DNA of 64,000 bases from Adlercreutzia rubneri (lineage in GTDB: Bacteria > Actinomycetota > Coriobacteriia > Coriobacteriales > Eggerthellaceae), in assembly GCF_009755265.1 (NCBI RefSeq), contig NZ_WPOO01000015.1, forward strand, positions 8,369 to 72,368, read 5' to 3'. A model generated the notes under the pieces. It saw nothing but the letters and a program-made list of their open reading frames with translations, was not told the origin of the DNA and did not search any database. Positions within the stretch are counted from its first letter, which is position 1. Each line of letters begins with the position of its first letter. A program made the translations under genes and the position numbers. Below, piece by piece: positions 49,822 to 58,073 of the stretch.

Positions 49822-50730
49822 ATGGGATTGTTCAACAAGGCCGACAAGGCCAGCACTGAGGCTCTTTCCAAGCGGGGCGAGTCCCATCTCGCGCCGCGCA
49901 CGTTCAACATGACCATCGGCGGCCTGGAGAAGGCGCTGCTGAAGGAGTTCCCGGCCGAGGATGCCGAGAAGTGGGACCGCACCGGGCTTCTGGTGGGGGA
50001 GCGCTCGCTGCCCGTGACCCGGGTGGCCGTGGCCCTGGACGCCACGCCGGGTGCTGTGGCCGCTGCCGCTGAGGCCGGGGCCAACGTGCTCCTCACCCAT
50101 CATCCGGCGTTTCTCGAGGCCCCCGATGCCTTCGCGCCCGAGGCGAGCGCCCTGGAAAGCCCCGGGGCCGTGGTATGGGCCGCCATCCGCAACCAGGTGG
50201 CGCTCATGGATTTCCACACGGCGCTCGATGTGAGCCCGGCGGCGGCCCGGGTGCTGCCCGGTATGCTGGGGCTCAAGTTCACGCTGCGCTTCGCCGAGCC
50301 TTTGGAGGGCTCGCGGCGCAAGGGCTACGGGCAGATCTGCGAGGTGCCCGACAACGACGGCGAGCCCGAGGCCTTGGCGCGCCTGGCTGCCCGCTGCATG
50401 GCGGTCTTCGGCCGCGCGCCGCGGGTATGGGGCGCCCCCGATGCGCCGGTGCGCCGGGTCGTCACGGCCACGGGCTCGGCGGCCAGCCTCGCGCCGGCGC
50501 TTGTCGCGGCCGGGGTGGACGCCGTCGTCTGCGGCGAGATGAAGTACCACACCGCGCTGGAGCTGGCGGCGGCGCACGTGGCCGTCATCGAGCTCGGCCA
50601 CGATGCGAGCGAGCTGCCCTTGGTGGCCGTGCTGGCCGAGGCGCTGGCCCGCGCCGGTGTCCCTGCCGAGGCGGTGACGCTTGTCGATCAGTCCGAGAAC
50701 TGGTGGACGCCGGAGGCCGTCCGCGTCTAG
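49822..50730 (+). CDS. Nif3-like dinuclear metal centre protein
   Basis: 302-residue member of the Nif3/YbgI family, annotated elsewhere as GTP cyclohydrolase I type 2 homologue, though the true role is uncertain. LLTHHPAFL, MDFHTALDVSP and ELGHDASELP provide the His/Asp/Glu ligands of the two-metal site. The first about 30 residues are an extension before TIGGLEKALLKEF. The start is an ATG at 49822 following AAGAAAGAAG. The next gene is usually, as here, the zinc-ribbon coiled-coil protein. Confidence 0.88.
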   Translation: MGLFNKADKASTEALSKRGESHLAPRTFNMTIGGLEKALLKEFPAEDAEKWDRTGLLVGERSLPVTRVAVALDATPGAVAAAAEAGANVLLTHHPAFLEAPDAFAPEASALESPGAVVWAAIRNQVALMDFHTALDVSPAAARVLPGMLGLKFTLRFAEPLEGSRRKGYGQICEVPDNDGEPEALARLAARCMAVFGRAPRVWGAPDAPVRRVVTATGSAASLAPALVAAGVDAVVCGEMKYHTALELAAAHVAVIELGHDASELPLVAVLAEALARAGVPAEAVTLVDQSENWWTPEAVRV

Positions 50731-50819
50731 TTGCGTAATTTTCTCCATTGCCCCTGCCCAAGATCTGGGTTTTCGCCTATTATTGTCAGGGAGAAAACAG
50801 AGATCGAAAGTGAGGTTCC

Positions 50820-51536
50820 ATGGAGGCTACGCGCGACGATATCGAAGGTCTGTTCGAACTGCAGCGCATCGATCTCGAGATCAAGCGCCTGAGCAAGGAG
50901 CTGGACGAGCTGCACCAGCGCGGCATCATCGTGGCCGCCCGCGACAAGAAGGCCGCCATCGAGGCCAAATCCGAGCAGGTGGCCGAGCTCAAGCGCGCCA
51001 CCACGAAGAAGATCACCCGCATCGACGACGAGGACGCGTCGCTTGCCAAGAAAGAGGCCGGCGTCCAGGCCGCCATCGACGCCGCTCACGGCGACTTCCG
51101 CAACGTGGAGGCCCGCACCAAGGAGCTGGCGGGCATCGTGCGCCGCCGCGCCACCATCGCCGAGGATCGCGCCGGGGTGGCCGCCGAGCTGGACAAGATC
51201 AGCGCCATGGAGGCCCAGATCTCGCTCGCCCTGGAGGAGATCGCCGCCAAGGAGCAGGAGGCCATCGACTCGTTCCAGAAGCAGGGGGGCGACCTCAAAC
51301 TCGCCATCGCCAAGCTGGAAGCGGCTCGCGGCCAGGTGGAGGCGAAGGTCTCCCCGCAGCTATTGGACGTCTACAACCGCACGGCGGCCCGCTCCGGCGT
51401 GGCCATCGGCGTGCTCGACGGCAACCGCTGCGGCGCCTGCCGCACGGTCATCGACGGCGGCCGTCTTATCGATCTGCGCAACCAGGCACCGCTGGGTATG
51501 TGCCCCTCGTGCAAGCGTTTGCTGGTGATCGCATAA
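50820..51536 (+). CDS. Coiled-coil protein with C-terminal zinc ribbon (CT398 type)
   Basis: 238 residues. About 1-180 is a long charged coiled coil (LFELQRIDLEIKRLSKEL onward). The last about 40 residues form a C4 zinc ribbon, with CGAC and CPSC. The family is widespread next to Nif3 genes; CT398 of Chlamydia has been linked to secretion and RpoN, but no general function is known. Here it follows the Nif3 gene by 89 bases and may have its own promoter (TATTAT near 50779). Confidence 0.88.
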   Translation: MEATRDDIEGLFELQRIDLEIKRLSKELDELHQRGIIVAARDKKAAIEAKSEQVAELKRATTKKITRIDDEDASLAKKEAGVQAAIDAAHGDFRNVEARTKELAGIVRRRATIAEDRAGVAAELDKISAMEAQISLALEEIAAKEQEAIDSFQKQGGDLKLAIAKLEAARGQVEAKVSPQLLDVYNRTAARSGVAIGVLDGNRCGACRTVIDGGRLIDLRNQAPLGMCPSCKRLLVIA

Positions 51537-51542
51537 TTTCTG

Positions 51543-51572
51543 TTGCCCTCACCGCGCGCGCTGTGCTATAGT
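51543..51572 (+). promoter_or_regulatory. Promoter of rpmB
   Basis: TTGCCC at 51543-51548, an 18-base spacer and TATAGT at 51567-51572, 50 bases before the start codon. Confidence 0.8.
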
Positions 51573-51622
51573 TGGCGAGCTGTGTCCAAAACGAAACAAC
51601 AAGCACTACGGAGTTGATATCA

Positions 51623-51814
51623 ATGTCGAAGGTTTGCGAAGTTTGCGGTAAGCACCCGGTTGCCGGTCGTAGCATCAGCCACTCTCACCGTGTGAGCAAC
51701 CGCGTGTTCCGTCCCAACATCCAGAAGATCACCATTCGCGACGCGAAGGGCCATGTCCGTCGCGCCAACGTGTGCACCTCCTGCATGAAGGCCGGAAAGG
51801 TGGAGCGCGCCTAG
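51623..51814 (+). CDS. rpmB: 50S ribosomal protein L28
   Basis: 63 residues, normal for L28. KVCEVCGKHPVAGRSISHSH and the later VCTSCMKAGKV give the four cysteines of the zinc-binding (C+) form. The start at 51623 is an ATG 12 bases after ACGGAGTT. It has its own promoter and terminator. Confidence 0.97.
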   Translation: MSKVCEVCGKHPVAGRSISHSHRVSNRVFRPNIQKITIRDAKGHVRRANVCTSCMKAGKVERA

Positions 51815-51847
51815 CAAGAGCGCTTCCGCTTTCTTTTCCAGAGAATC

Positions 51848-51880
51848 CAAAAGCCCGCCCTGCGGGCTTTCTCTGTTTTG
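51848..51880 (+). terminator. Rho-independent terminator of rpmB
   Basis: AAAGCCCG pairs with CGGGCTTT, followed by CTCTGTTTT. Confidence 0.75.
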
Positions 51881-51893
51881 GCACAAAGTTGAC

Positions 51894-52011
51894 GACGCGA
51901 AGGAGGCGGGGCGGCCCGCGCGCAGGTTGCGCAGCGACTGGAACAGCCCAGTGAGCTGTTCCACCAAGCGAGCCATTGCTTGAGCACGGGTCGTCCCGCC
52001 TCCTTCGCGGC
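51894..52011 (-). repeat. Structured intergenic element, copy E (divergent subtype)
   Basis: On the minus strand the outer helix (about 25 bases, GCGAAGGAGGCGGG-type) pairs 51987-52011 with 51894-51918 with only G-U changes and one mismatch. The core is GTGCTCAAGCAATGGCTCG and CTGCGCAACCTGCGCGCGG; the inner stem GGAACAGC/GCTGTTCC resembles that of copy D. It separates rpmB from the asp23-like gene. Confidence 0.8.
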
Positions 52012-52140
52012 GCCCCCGGTGATGCGAGTTCGTTTGTGGAATATGGCCGACTGTCATCGGGGGGTAACGGCGGCGGAGTGTTCGTTGCGCTATACTCTTC
52101 TCGACTATGTATGCAAAGCTCAGCGGAAAGGATTTGTCCC

Positions 52141-52488
52141 ATGAGTTCTACGATACCCGGCAACCTCCACGTTGCCAACGACGTGCTGGCCGATTTGGTC
52201 GGTAACGCCGCCATGGAATGCTACGGCGTGGTGGGGGTGTGCGCGCCCAACGCCGCCGACAGCATCGCCAAGATCCTGCCCGCCTCGCGCCTGCGCCGCG
52301 GCGTGGTGGTCAGCTCTCTGGAAGAGGGGGTGCACGTCGATCTGTACATCGTCGTGGAATACGGCACCAACATCGCCACGGTTTCCCGCAACCTCATCGA
52401 CCAGGTCAGCTTCGCGCTGAAGGAGTACGCGCGCGTGCCGCTGGCCGGTGTGGATGTTCACGTCATGGATGTCAAGGTGCGCCGCTAA
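52141..52488 (+). CDS. Asp23/Gls24 family protein (YloU type)
   Basis: 115 residues. ECYGVVGVCAPNAADSI and VDLYIVVEYGTNIATVSRNL are characteristic of the Asp23/DUF322 family, membrane-associated or lipid-related factors of poorly known role. The start is the ATG at 52141 behind GGAAAGG; a TATACT -10-like box lies at 52091. It sits 72 bases before the DhaL-like gene, the yloU-yloV arrangement of Gram-positive bacteria. Confidence 0.9.
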   Translation: MSSTIPGNLHVANDVLADLVGNAAMECYGVVGVCAPNAADSIAKILPASRLRRGVVVSSLEEGVHVDLYIVVEYGTNIATVSRNLIDQVSFALKEYARVPLAGVDVHVMDVKVRR

Positions 52489-52560
52489 GGCTCATCGCGA
52501 GATGGGCTCAAGTGCCCGCCTGATGCGGGCAGCTCGCCCTTGAAGGAGAATTAACCCCTC

Positions 52561-54195
52561 ATGTCTACTACGACTTACTCTTCCAATAACGTGCTGAACG
52601 CCGTGGCCGCCGCTGCCAAGGTTCTCGACGAGCGCAAGGAGGAAGTGAACCGCCTGAACGTGTTCCCGGTGCCCGACGGCGACACCGGCACGAACATGTC
52701 GCTCACCATCCAGTCGGTGGTGAGCAACGTGGCGAACCTTCCCATCGGTGCTCTGGGAGCCGATATCCGCAAGGCCATCACCACCGGTGCCCTCATGGGG
52801 GCGCGCGGCAACTCCGGCGTCATCACCTCCCAGATCTTGCGCGGCCTATGCGAGGGCAGCCAAAGCTTCGACGAGTTCGATGTCGAATCCATCGCCGCCT
52901 CCTTCGATCGCGCTCGCGAGGTGGCCTTCCAGGCCGTGCGCAAGCCGGTGGAAGGCACGATCCTCACGGTGCTGCGCGATTCCGCCGCCGCCGCCAAGGT
53001 GGCCGTCGAGCAGGAGCTTTCCATCCCCGAGGCCCTGGACGCCATCGTGGCCGAGGCCTACGCCTCGGTGCAGCGCACGCCCGACCTTCTGCCTGTGCTC
53101 AAGGAGCATGGTGTGGTGGACGCCGGCGGTTTCGGCCTGGCCATCCTCTTCGACGCCTTCACCGCGGCGCTGCTCGGGCGCTCCGGCACCATGGTCGACG
53201 AGATGTCCTTCGCCCGGGGGTCGCACCCCAAGGTGGAGATCGAGCAGGTGAACGACTGGGAGGGCTCCCAGTACCGCTACTGCAACGAGTTCCTCGTGGA
53301 TTCCGATACCCTGGACAAGGATGCCGCGCTTGAGTTCCTCTCCACCATGGGCGACTGCGAGCTGTGCGTGGGCGAGGTGCCGAAGTTCAAGGTGCACGTG
53401 CACTCCGACCACCCCGATCAGGTGCTGAAGTATTTCCTCGATCACGGTCAGATCTCCGAGGTGTTCATCCACAACATGCAGATTCAGTCGGCCGAGCGCA
53501 CCGAGAAGCTGGCCGCCGAGGAGCAGGCCGAGCGCAAGCCCCTGGGCTTTGTGGCCGTGGCCGCCGGTTCCGGCCAGGCGGAGATCCTGAAGAGCCTCGG
53601 AGTCGATGTCATCGTCTCTGGAGGCCAGACCATGAACCCCTCCACGAAGGATCTGCTGGACGCCGCAGGATCGGTGAACGCCGATGCGGTCATCATCCTG
53701 CCGAACAACTCGAACATCATCATGGCGGCCAACTCCGCCGCCGAGCTCTCTGAGACGCCCTGTGCCGTCGTGCCTACCAAATCGGTGCCCCAGGCCTTCT
53801 CGGCCCTGTTCGCCGTGGATGTGGATGCCTCCTTGGAAACGAACGTCGAGGAGATGACCGAGGCCGCCCAGGCCGTGAAGACCGGCGAGGTCACCTGGGC
53901 CACCCGCGACTCCAAGGACGCCGAGGGCAACCCCATCGCCGAGGGCGACGTCATCGGCATCGCCGACGGCTCCATCGAGACGGTGGACGATTCCATCGAC
54001 GGCGCGGTGCTGACGCTGCTCGGCAAGATGGACGCCGAGGACGCCGATACCTGCACCATTTTGGCCGGCGAGGGCTATTCCGACGAGGATCTGGAGGCGC
54101 TCGTGGCGAAGATCGAGGAAGCCTACGACGAGCTGGAAGTTGACGCCCAGCGCGGCGAGCAACCCCTTTACCCCATTGTGTTCTCGGTTGAATAA
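52561..54195 (+). CDS. DhaL-domain protein, fatty acid kinase FakA/YloV-like
   Basis: 544 residues. The N-terminal DhaL domain has NVFPVPDGDTGTNMSLTIQS (metal-ATP Asp residues) and MGARGNSGVITSQIL. A middle domain and a FakA C-terminal domain (FVAVAAGSGQAEILKSLGVD onward) follow. FakA phosphorylates fatty acids bound to a FakB protein of the DegV family; no FakB gene is in the window. AAGGAG precedes the ATG. The order rpmB-asp23-yloV-recG-...-plsX-rnc-smc is classic. Confidence 0.92.
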   Translation: MSTTTYSSNNVLNAVAAAAKVLDERKEEVNRLNVFPVPDGDTGTNMSLTIQSVVSNVANLPIGALGADIRKAITTGALMGARGNSGVITSQILRGLCEGSQSFDEFDVESIAASFDRAREVAFQAVRKPVEGTILTVLRDSAAAAKVAVEQELSIPEALDAIVAEAYASVQRTPDLLPVLKEHGVVDAGGFGLAILFDAFTAALLGRSGTMVDEMSFARGSHPKVEIEQVNDWEGSQYRYCNEFLVDSDTLDKDAALEFLSTMGDCELCVGEVPKFKVHVHSDHPDQVLKYFLDHGQISEVFIHNMQIQSAERTEKLAAEEQAERKPLGFVAVAAGSGQAEILKSLGVDVIVSGGQTMNPSTKDLLDAAGSVNADAVIILPNNSNIIMAANSAAELSETPCAVVPTKSVPQAFSALFAVDVDASLETNVEEMTEAAQAVKTGEVTWATRDSKDAEGNPIAEGDVIGIADGSIETVDDSIDGAVLTLLGKMDAEDADTCTILAGEGYSDEDLEALVAKIEEAYDELEVDAQRGEQPLYPIVFSVE

Positions 54196-54216
54196 TCTGC
54201 TTGAAACTCTCCCGGG

Positions 54217-54356
54217 ACGCGAGCTGGATGGCATGTTCAGTCGCTCAGACAGTCCTCGTTGGTATCGAAGGCGCCAGGGGCATCCTCTCCCCAACATAAG
54301 CCGCCTTCGATACCATCTGTGGAACTCGCTTGGTGAACACGCCGTCCATCTCGCGT
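54217..54356 (+). repeat. Structured intergenic element, copy C
   Basis: Outer helix 54217-54239 with 54334-54356, mismatches at C54224 and A54233. Core GCTCAGACAGTCCTCG and TGGAACTCGCTTGGTGAA. The inner stem TGGTATCGAAGGC/GCCTTCGATACCA is identical to that of copy B, 27.5 kb away, while the outer helix is different. It lies 31 bases before the recG start. Confidence 0.88.
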
Positions 54357-54386
54357 TTGGCTCTGCCATAATAGAAGGAAGATAGT

Positions 54387-56570
54387 TTGCCCATTGATCG
54401 GGAAAAAGCTACGCTCTCGCTGGACGAGCCCGTGTCCCGGGTTCGTCTGGTGAGCCCTGCGCGGGCTGCGGCGCTCGAGAAGCTCGGTGTGTGCACGCTG
54501 CGCGATTTGCTGACACACTTTCCCCGATCCTACATCGACCTCTCGCAGGTGGAGACCTGCGGCACCGCTCGCATCGGGGAGGTCTGCACCATTCGCGGCA
54601 CGGTGCACGAGATCAAGCTGAAGAAGCCCCGCTACAATCTCAAGCTCGTGGAGATCGCGCTCGTGGATGGCACGGGCATCCTTGTAGTCACCTGCTTTCG
54701 CCAGCCATGGCTGATGGATCAGGTGAAGGCGGGGGATGCGGTGGCCGTTTCGGGCAAGGTGACCTTCGACTACGGCTACAAGCGCATGACCAACCCCTTC
54801 ATCGAGGTGATCGGGGAGGGGGAGGAGGTCACCGGCTCGGTGGTGCCGGTGCATCCGGCCACCGAGAAGCTCACGGCGGCCTGGGTGCGCCGCATCGTGG
54901 CCAACGGACTTACGGCCGCCGAAGGGCTTTTCGACCCGCTGCCTTTGGGGCTGCGCCTGCGCTACCGGCTCATGAGCCGCGGCGCCGCGCTGCGTGCCAT
55001 CCATTTCCCGCGCACCATGGCAGAAGCCGACGAGGCGCGGCGGCGGCTCGTCTATGAGGAGCTTTTGTACCTGGAGCTGTTCCTCATGCAGGAGGGCGCG
55101 GCCCGCAGCGCTGGATGCGTGCCCCACGCCCATGTGGTGGACGGCCCGCGGCTTGGTGCCTTCGCCGCCTCGCTTCCCTTCGAGCTCACCGGCGAGCAGC
55201 AGCGGGCGCGCGACGAGATTCTTGCCGCCCTGGCGGCGCCGACGGTGGCCAACCACATGCTTTTGGGAGACGTGGGCACCGGCAAGACCGTCGTTGCCGG
55301 CCACGCCCTGGCCGCCGCCGCCGACTCCGAGGGGCAGGCCATGCTCCTCGCGCCCACCGAGGTGCTCGCCCGCCAGCACATGGAGGGCCTGGGAGAGCGC
55401 TTGGAAGGCGCCGGGGTGCGCGTCGCCCTGCTCACGGGCTCCACGGCCGCCGCCGAGCGGGCCGCCATTGTGGAAGGCTTCGCCTCCGGGCAGGTGGATG
55501 TACTCATCGGCACCCATGCGCTGCTCTCCGACGACGTCGTGCCGCGCAACCTCACCCTGGCGGTCATCGACGAGCAGCAGCGCTTCGGCGTAGACCAGCG
55601 GGCGAAGCTGCTGGAGAAGGGCGAGGCACCCGACGCGCTGTACCTGACGGCCACGCCCATCCCGCGCACCTTGGCGCTCGCGCTCTACGGCAATCTCACC
55701 TTGTCCTACATCAAGCACCGCCCCCACGACAGCGCGCGGCGCACGACGCGGGTGCTCTCCCGCGAACAGCAGGGAGACGCCTTCGAGGCGGCCCGCGAGG
55801 CGCTCGGCCGCGGCGAGCAGGTCTTCGTCGTCTGCCCGCTCGTGGGCAAGGACGCCGAGGCGCGTGACGCGAAGGCGGCCGGCCGGACGCGAGATGCCGA
55901 CGCCGCGGGGGAGGAGTACCACCCGGCCGTGGCCATCGAGGACGATGCCGACTTGTCCGGCGACGACGTGACGGCGGCTACTCGCGAGGCCGAGATGCTG
56001 CAGCGCACCACCTTCGCCGACTGGACGGTGGAGCTGCTTCACGGCGGCATGGGCGCTGAGGCCAAGCGCGAGGTCATGGAGCAGTTCCGCAAAGGCGAGG
56101 TCCAGGTGCTCGTGGCCACGACGGTCATCGAGGTGGGCGTCGATGTTCCCAACGCCACGGTCATGATCGTCCAGGACGCCGACCGCTTTGGACTCGCCCA
56201 GCTGCACCAGCTGCGCGGGCGCGTGGGCCGCGGCGAGAAGGCGGCCGAGGTGTTCCTCGTCTCCGCTTCCCAGCGCGAGGAGTCGCTCGCACGTCTGGCG
56301 GCCATGGAGAGCACCGACGACGGCTTCGAGTTGGCCGCCTTCGACCTGTCGCTGCGCCGCGAGGGCGATATCCTCGGGAACCGCCAGCACGGCGCCAGCG
56401 GGCTGAAGCTCGTGAACATCATGCGCGACGGCGCCGTCATCGAGGCCGCCCGCGCCGACGCCCAGGCCCTTCTGGAGGTGGATCCGAACTTGGAGGAGCC
56501 CGACCACGTCGCCCTGGCTCGCGAGGTTCGCCTCGCCTTCGCCCACGAATCCGCCATCGTCGGCGGGTAG
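54387..56570 (+). CDS. recG: ATP-dependent DNA helicase RecG
   Basis: Branch-migration helicase that remodels stalled forks. 727 residues. The wedge/OB domain (about 50-170) is followed by motor motifs: LGDVGTGKTVVA (Walker A), ALLSDDVV, VIDEQQRFGV (the DEQH box), TATPIPRTLAL, VATTVIEVGVDVPNATVMIV and QLHQLRGRVGRG. An acidic insert of about 45 residues (near 490-535) lies in the second motor domain. The start is a TTG after AAGGAAG; no nearer ATG fits. Confidence 0.95.
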   Translation: MPIDREKATLSLDEPVSRVRLVSPARAAALEKLGVCTLRDLLTHFPRSYIDLSQVETCGTARIGEVCTIRGTVHEIKLKKPRYNLKLVEIALVDGTGILVVTCFRQPWLMDQVKAGDAVAVSGKVTFDYGYKRMTNPFIEVIGEGEEVTGSVVPVHPATEKLTAAWVRRIVANGLTAAEGLFDPLPLGLRLRYRLMSRGAALRAIHFPRTMAEADEARRRLVYEELLYLELFLMQEGAARSAGCVPHAHVVDGPRLGAFAASLPFELTGEQQRARDEILAALAAPTVANHMLLGDVGTGKTVVAGHALAAAADSEGQAMLLAPTEVLARQHMEGLGERLEGAGVRVALLTGSTAAAERAAIVEGFASGQVDVLIGTHALLSDDVVPRNLTLAVIDEQQRFGVDQRAKLLEKGEAPDALYLTATPIPRTLALALYGNLTLSYIKHRPHDSARRTTRVLSREQQGDAFEAAREALGRGEQVFVVCPLVGKDAEARDAKAAGRTRDADAAGEEYHPAVAIEDDADLSGDDVTAATREAEMLQRTTFADWTVELLHGGMGAEAKREVMEQFRKGEVQVLVATTVIEVGVDVPNATVMIVQDADRFGLAQLHQLRGRVGRGEKAAEVFLVSASQREESLARLAAMESTDDGFELAAFDLSLRREGDILGNRQHGASGLKLVNIMRDGAVIEAARADAQALLEVDPNLEEPDHVALAREVRLAFAHESAIVGG

Positions 56571-56589
56571 CCTCCGCTCTAACCCCTTC

Positions 56590-56609
56590 GGAGCGGTCGC
56601 AACCGCTCC
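56590..56609 (+). terminator. Hairpin after recG
   Basis: GGAGCGGT pairs with ACCGCTCC around CGCA. There is no T-tract, so termination is uncertain. Confidence 0.35.
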
Positions 56610-56647
56610 TGAACCCAGCGACTGCGGTCGCCCGTCCGACCCGACCC

Positions 56648-56671
56648 GTAGGGGGCGACCTTGGTCGCCCC
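56648..56671. repeat. Palindromic GTAGGGGGCGACC repeat
   Basis: GGGCGACC and GGTCGCCC pair around TT. The sequence matches the repeat arm that follows panE at 27.85 kb in inverted orientation. Confidence 0.65.
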
Positions 56672-56695
56672 TCCTCAAGCAAGAAGGAGACACCA

Positions 56696-57280
56696 ATGCG
56701 CATCATCGCCGGAGAATTCCGGGGCCGCAAGCTGGACGCCCCCAGAGGCGACGGCACCCGCCCCACCACCGACCGCGTCCGCGAGTCGCTCATGAGCGCG
56801 CTCGTTTCCCTGCGCGACGGCCTCGACGGCGCGGTGGTGCTGGACGCCTTCGCGGGTTCGGGGGCCCTGTCCCTGGAGGCTCTTTCCCGCGGCGCCGATA
56901 CGGCCGTGCTCTGCGAGCGCGACCGGGACGCCGCTGCCGTCATCGAGCGCAACATCACCGCCCTGCGCCTCGGTCACGATCGGGCGCGCCTCGTGCGCGG
57001 CGATGTCCTCAAGCGCGGTGCGGCGGCGCCCGGGCGTCCCTTCGACCTCGTCTTCCTCGATCCTCCCTACGCCACCGATCCGGCGGAGATCCTAGGCCTC
57101 CTCGGCCGCCTCGGCGACGCAGGCGCCCTGGCCCGTGACCTCATTGTCAGCTACGAACACGACGCCTCCGACGACGATGCCGTGGAGGCGCTGGCCGAAA
57201 CGTCCGGATACGAAATAGCCTCCCGCCGCCACTTCGGCGACACCACCCTCGATCTTTTGGAGCGTTTGTGCACGGAATGA
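56696..57280 (+). CDS. rsmD: 16S rRNA (guanine966-N2)-methyltransferase
   Basis: 194 residues. MRIIAGEFRGRKL, RPTTDRVRESLMSAL, DAFAGSGALSLEALSRGA (SAM site) and the catalytic LVFLDPPY are all present. AAGAAGGAGA precedes the ATG. The gene usually found next, coaD, is not in this window; a coiled-coil gene follows instead. Confidence 0.95.
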   Translation: MRIIAGEFRGRKLDAPRGDGTRPTTDRVRESLMSALVSLRDGLDGAVVLDAFAGSGALSLEALSRGADTAVLCERDRDAAAVIERNITALRLGHDRARLVRGDVLKRGAAAPGRPFDLVFLDPPYATDPAEILGLLGRLGDAGALARDLIVSYEHDASDDDAVEALAETSGYEIASRRHFGDTTLDLLERLCTE

Positions 57281-57400
57281 GGGGGGTATTCCATAGTTTT
57301 TCCATCATGGTAGAATGGTAAAACTTAGCGTGCACGACGTCTGTCCGCGCGTGTCCAAATGGGGCCGCGGGGCGATGCGATATAGTCAGGAAGGAACAAC

Positions 57401-57859
57401 ATGGACGAAACCGGAGTACTTGGGCTGCTCGAAGAGCTCTCGATCCTCTTGGAGGACTCGAAGCCGGTCTTCGGCAAGAACAACCTTCGCCAGGTCGATA
57501 TCGCCGCCGCCTTCGACATCATGGACGAGATTCGCGATCTGTTCCCGGCGGAGTTCTCCCAGGCCCGCCAGATCGTGCGCGAGCGCCAGAGCCTTCTGGA
57601 CGACGCCGAGGTCGAGGCCAACCGCATGATCGAGGATGCCCGCAGCCAGGCCATCACCATCGCCTCCGAGCAGGAGATCGTGCGCATCTCCCAGCAGCAG
57701 GCCGACACCATTCTGGCCGATGCCCGCGAGCTGGAGCGCCAGACCCGCGCCGGCGCCGAGGACTACGCCGACGAGGTGTTCGGGCACATCGAGCAGAGCC
57801 TCGACACGCTGCTGAACAACACGCGCCGTTGCCGCGATCGCCTGAACGCCGCCCGCTAG
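57401..57859 (+). CDS. Coiled-coil protein (DivIVA-like or F-ATPase-b-like)
   Basis: 152 residues, almost wholly helical. After about 55 residues with VDIAAAFDIMDEIRDLFPAE, a long heptad-rich stretch (about 60-145) follows, e.g. DDAEVEANRMIEDARSQA. Database annotations of such proteins vary between DivIVA-like and ATPase b subunit-like; no specific function can be given. It lies in the rsmD-DUF177-rpmF neighbourhood. AGGAAGGAAC precedes the ATG and a TATAGT box is at 57381. Confidence 0.8.
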   Translation: MDETGVLGLLEELSILLEDSKPVFGKNNLRQVDIAAAFDIMDEIRDLFPAEFSQARQIVRERQSLLDDAEVEANRMIEDARSQAITIASEQEIVRISQQQADTILADARELERQTRAGAEDYADEVFGHIEQSLDTLLNNTRRCRDRLNAAR

Positions 57860-57890
57860 GCTGCGTGGCGCCAGTAAGCAAGTAAGTGAC

Positions 57891-57924
57891 GAAGGCGCGC
57901 CGTCTGTGGCGCGTCTTCTTTTTT
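57891..57924 (+). terminator. Rho-independent terminator
   Basis: GAAGGCGCGCC and GGCGCGTCTTC pair with one mismatch, followed by TTTTTT. Confidence 0.85.
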
Positions 57925-57928
57925 GGAA

Positions 57929-58058
57929 GTAAATGCCACTTCGACCTAGAAATGGCATGTGACGATGCCACCTCATGGCCGAAATGGCACGATTTGAGTC
58001 AAAAAGGGCCGTTTTCGTGACGGCTCGCATGCCATTTCGGGGTCGAAGTGGCATTTAC
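57929..58058. repeat. Long intergenic inverted repeat IR3
   Basis: Arms at 57929-57960 and 58027-58058 are complementary in 29 of 32 bases (TAAATGCCACTTCGACC and its complement). The 66-base spacer contains GATTTGAGTCAAAAAGG. The right arm ends two bases before the ribosome site region of the DUF177 gene, so the hairpin would directly abut its translation start. Confidence 0.8.
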
Positions 58059-58073
58059 GGAAAGGAAATTGAA

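Noticed and set aside
52512..52530. TGCCCGC/GCGGGCA hairpin before the DhaL-like gene as a seventh copy of the structured element
   Set aside because: GGGCTCAAG and GCTCGCCC flank it suggestively, but the conserved core and outer helix are missing; it is too short to tell from chance.
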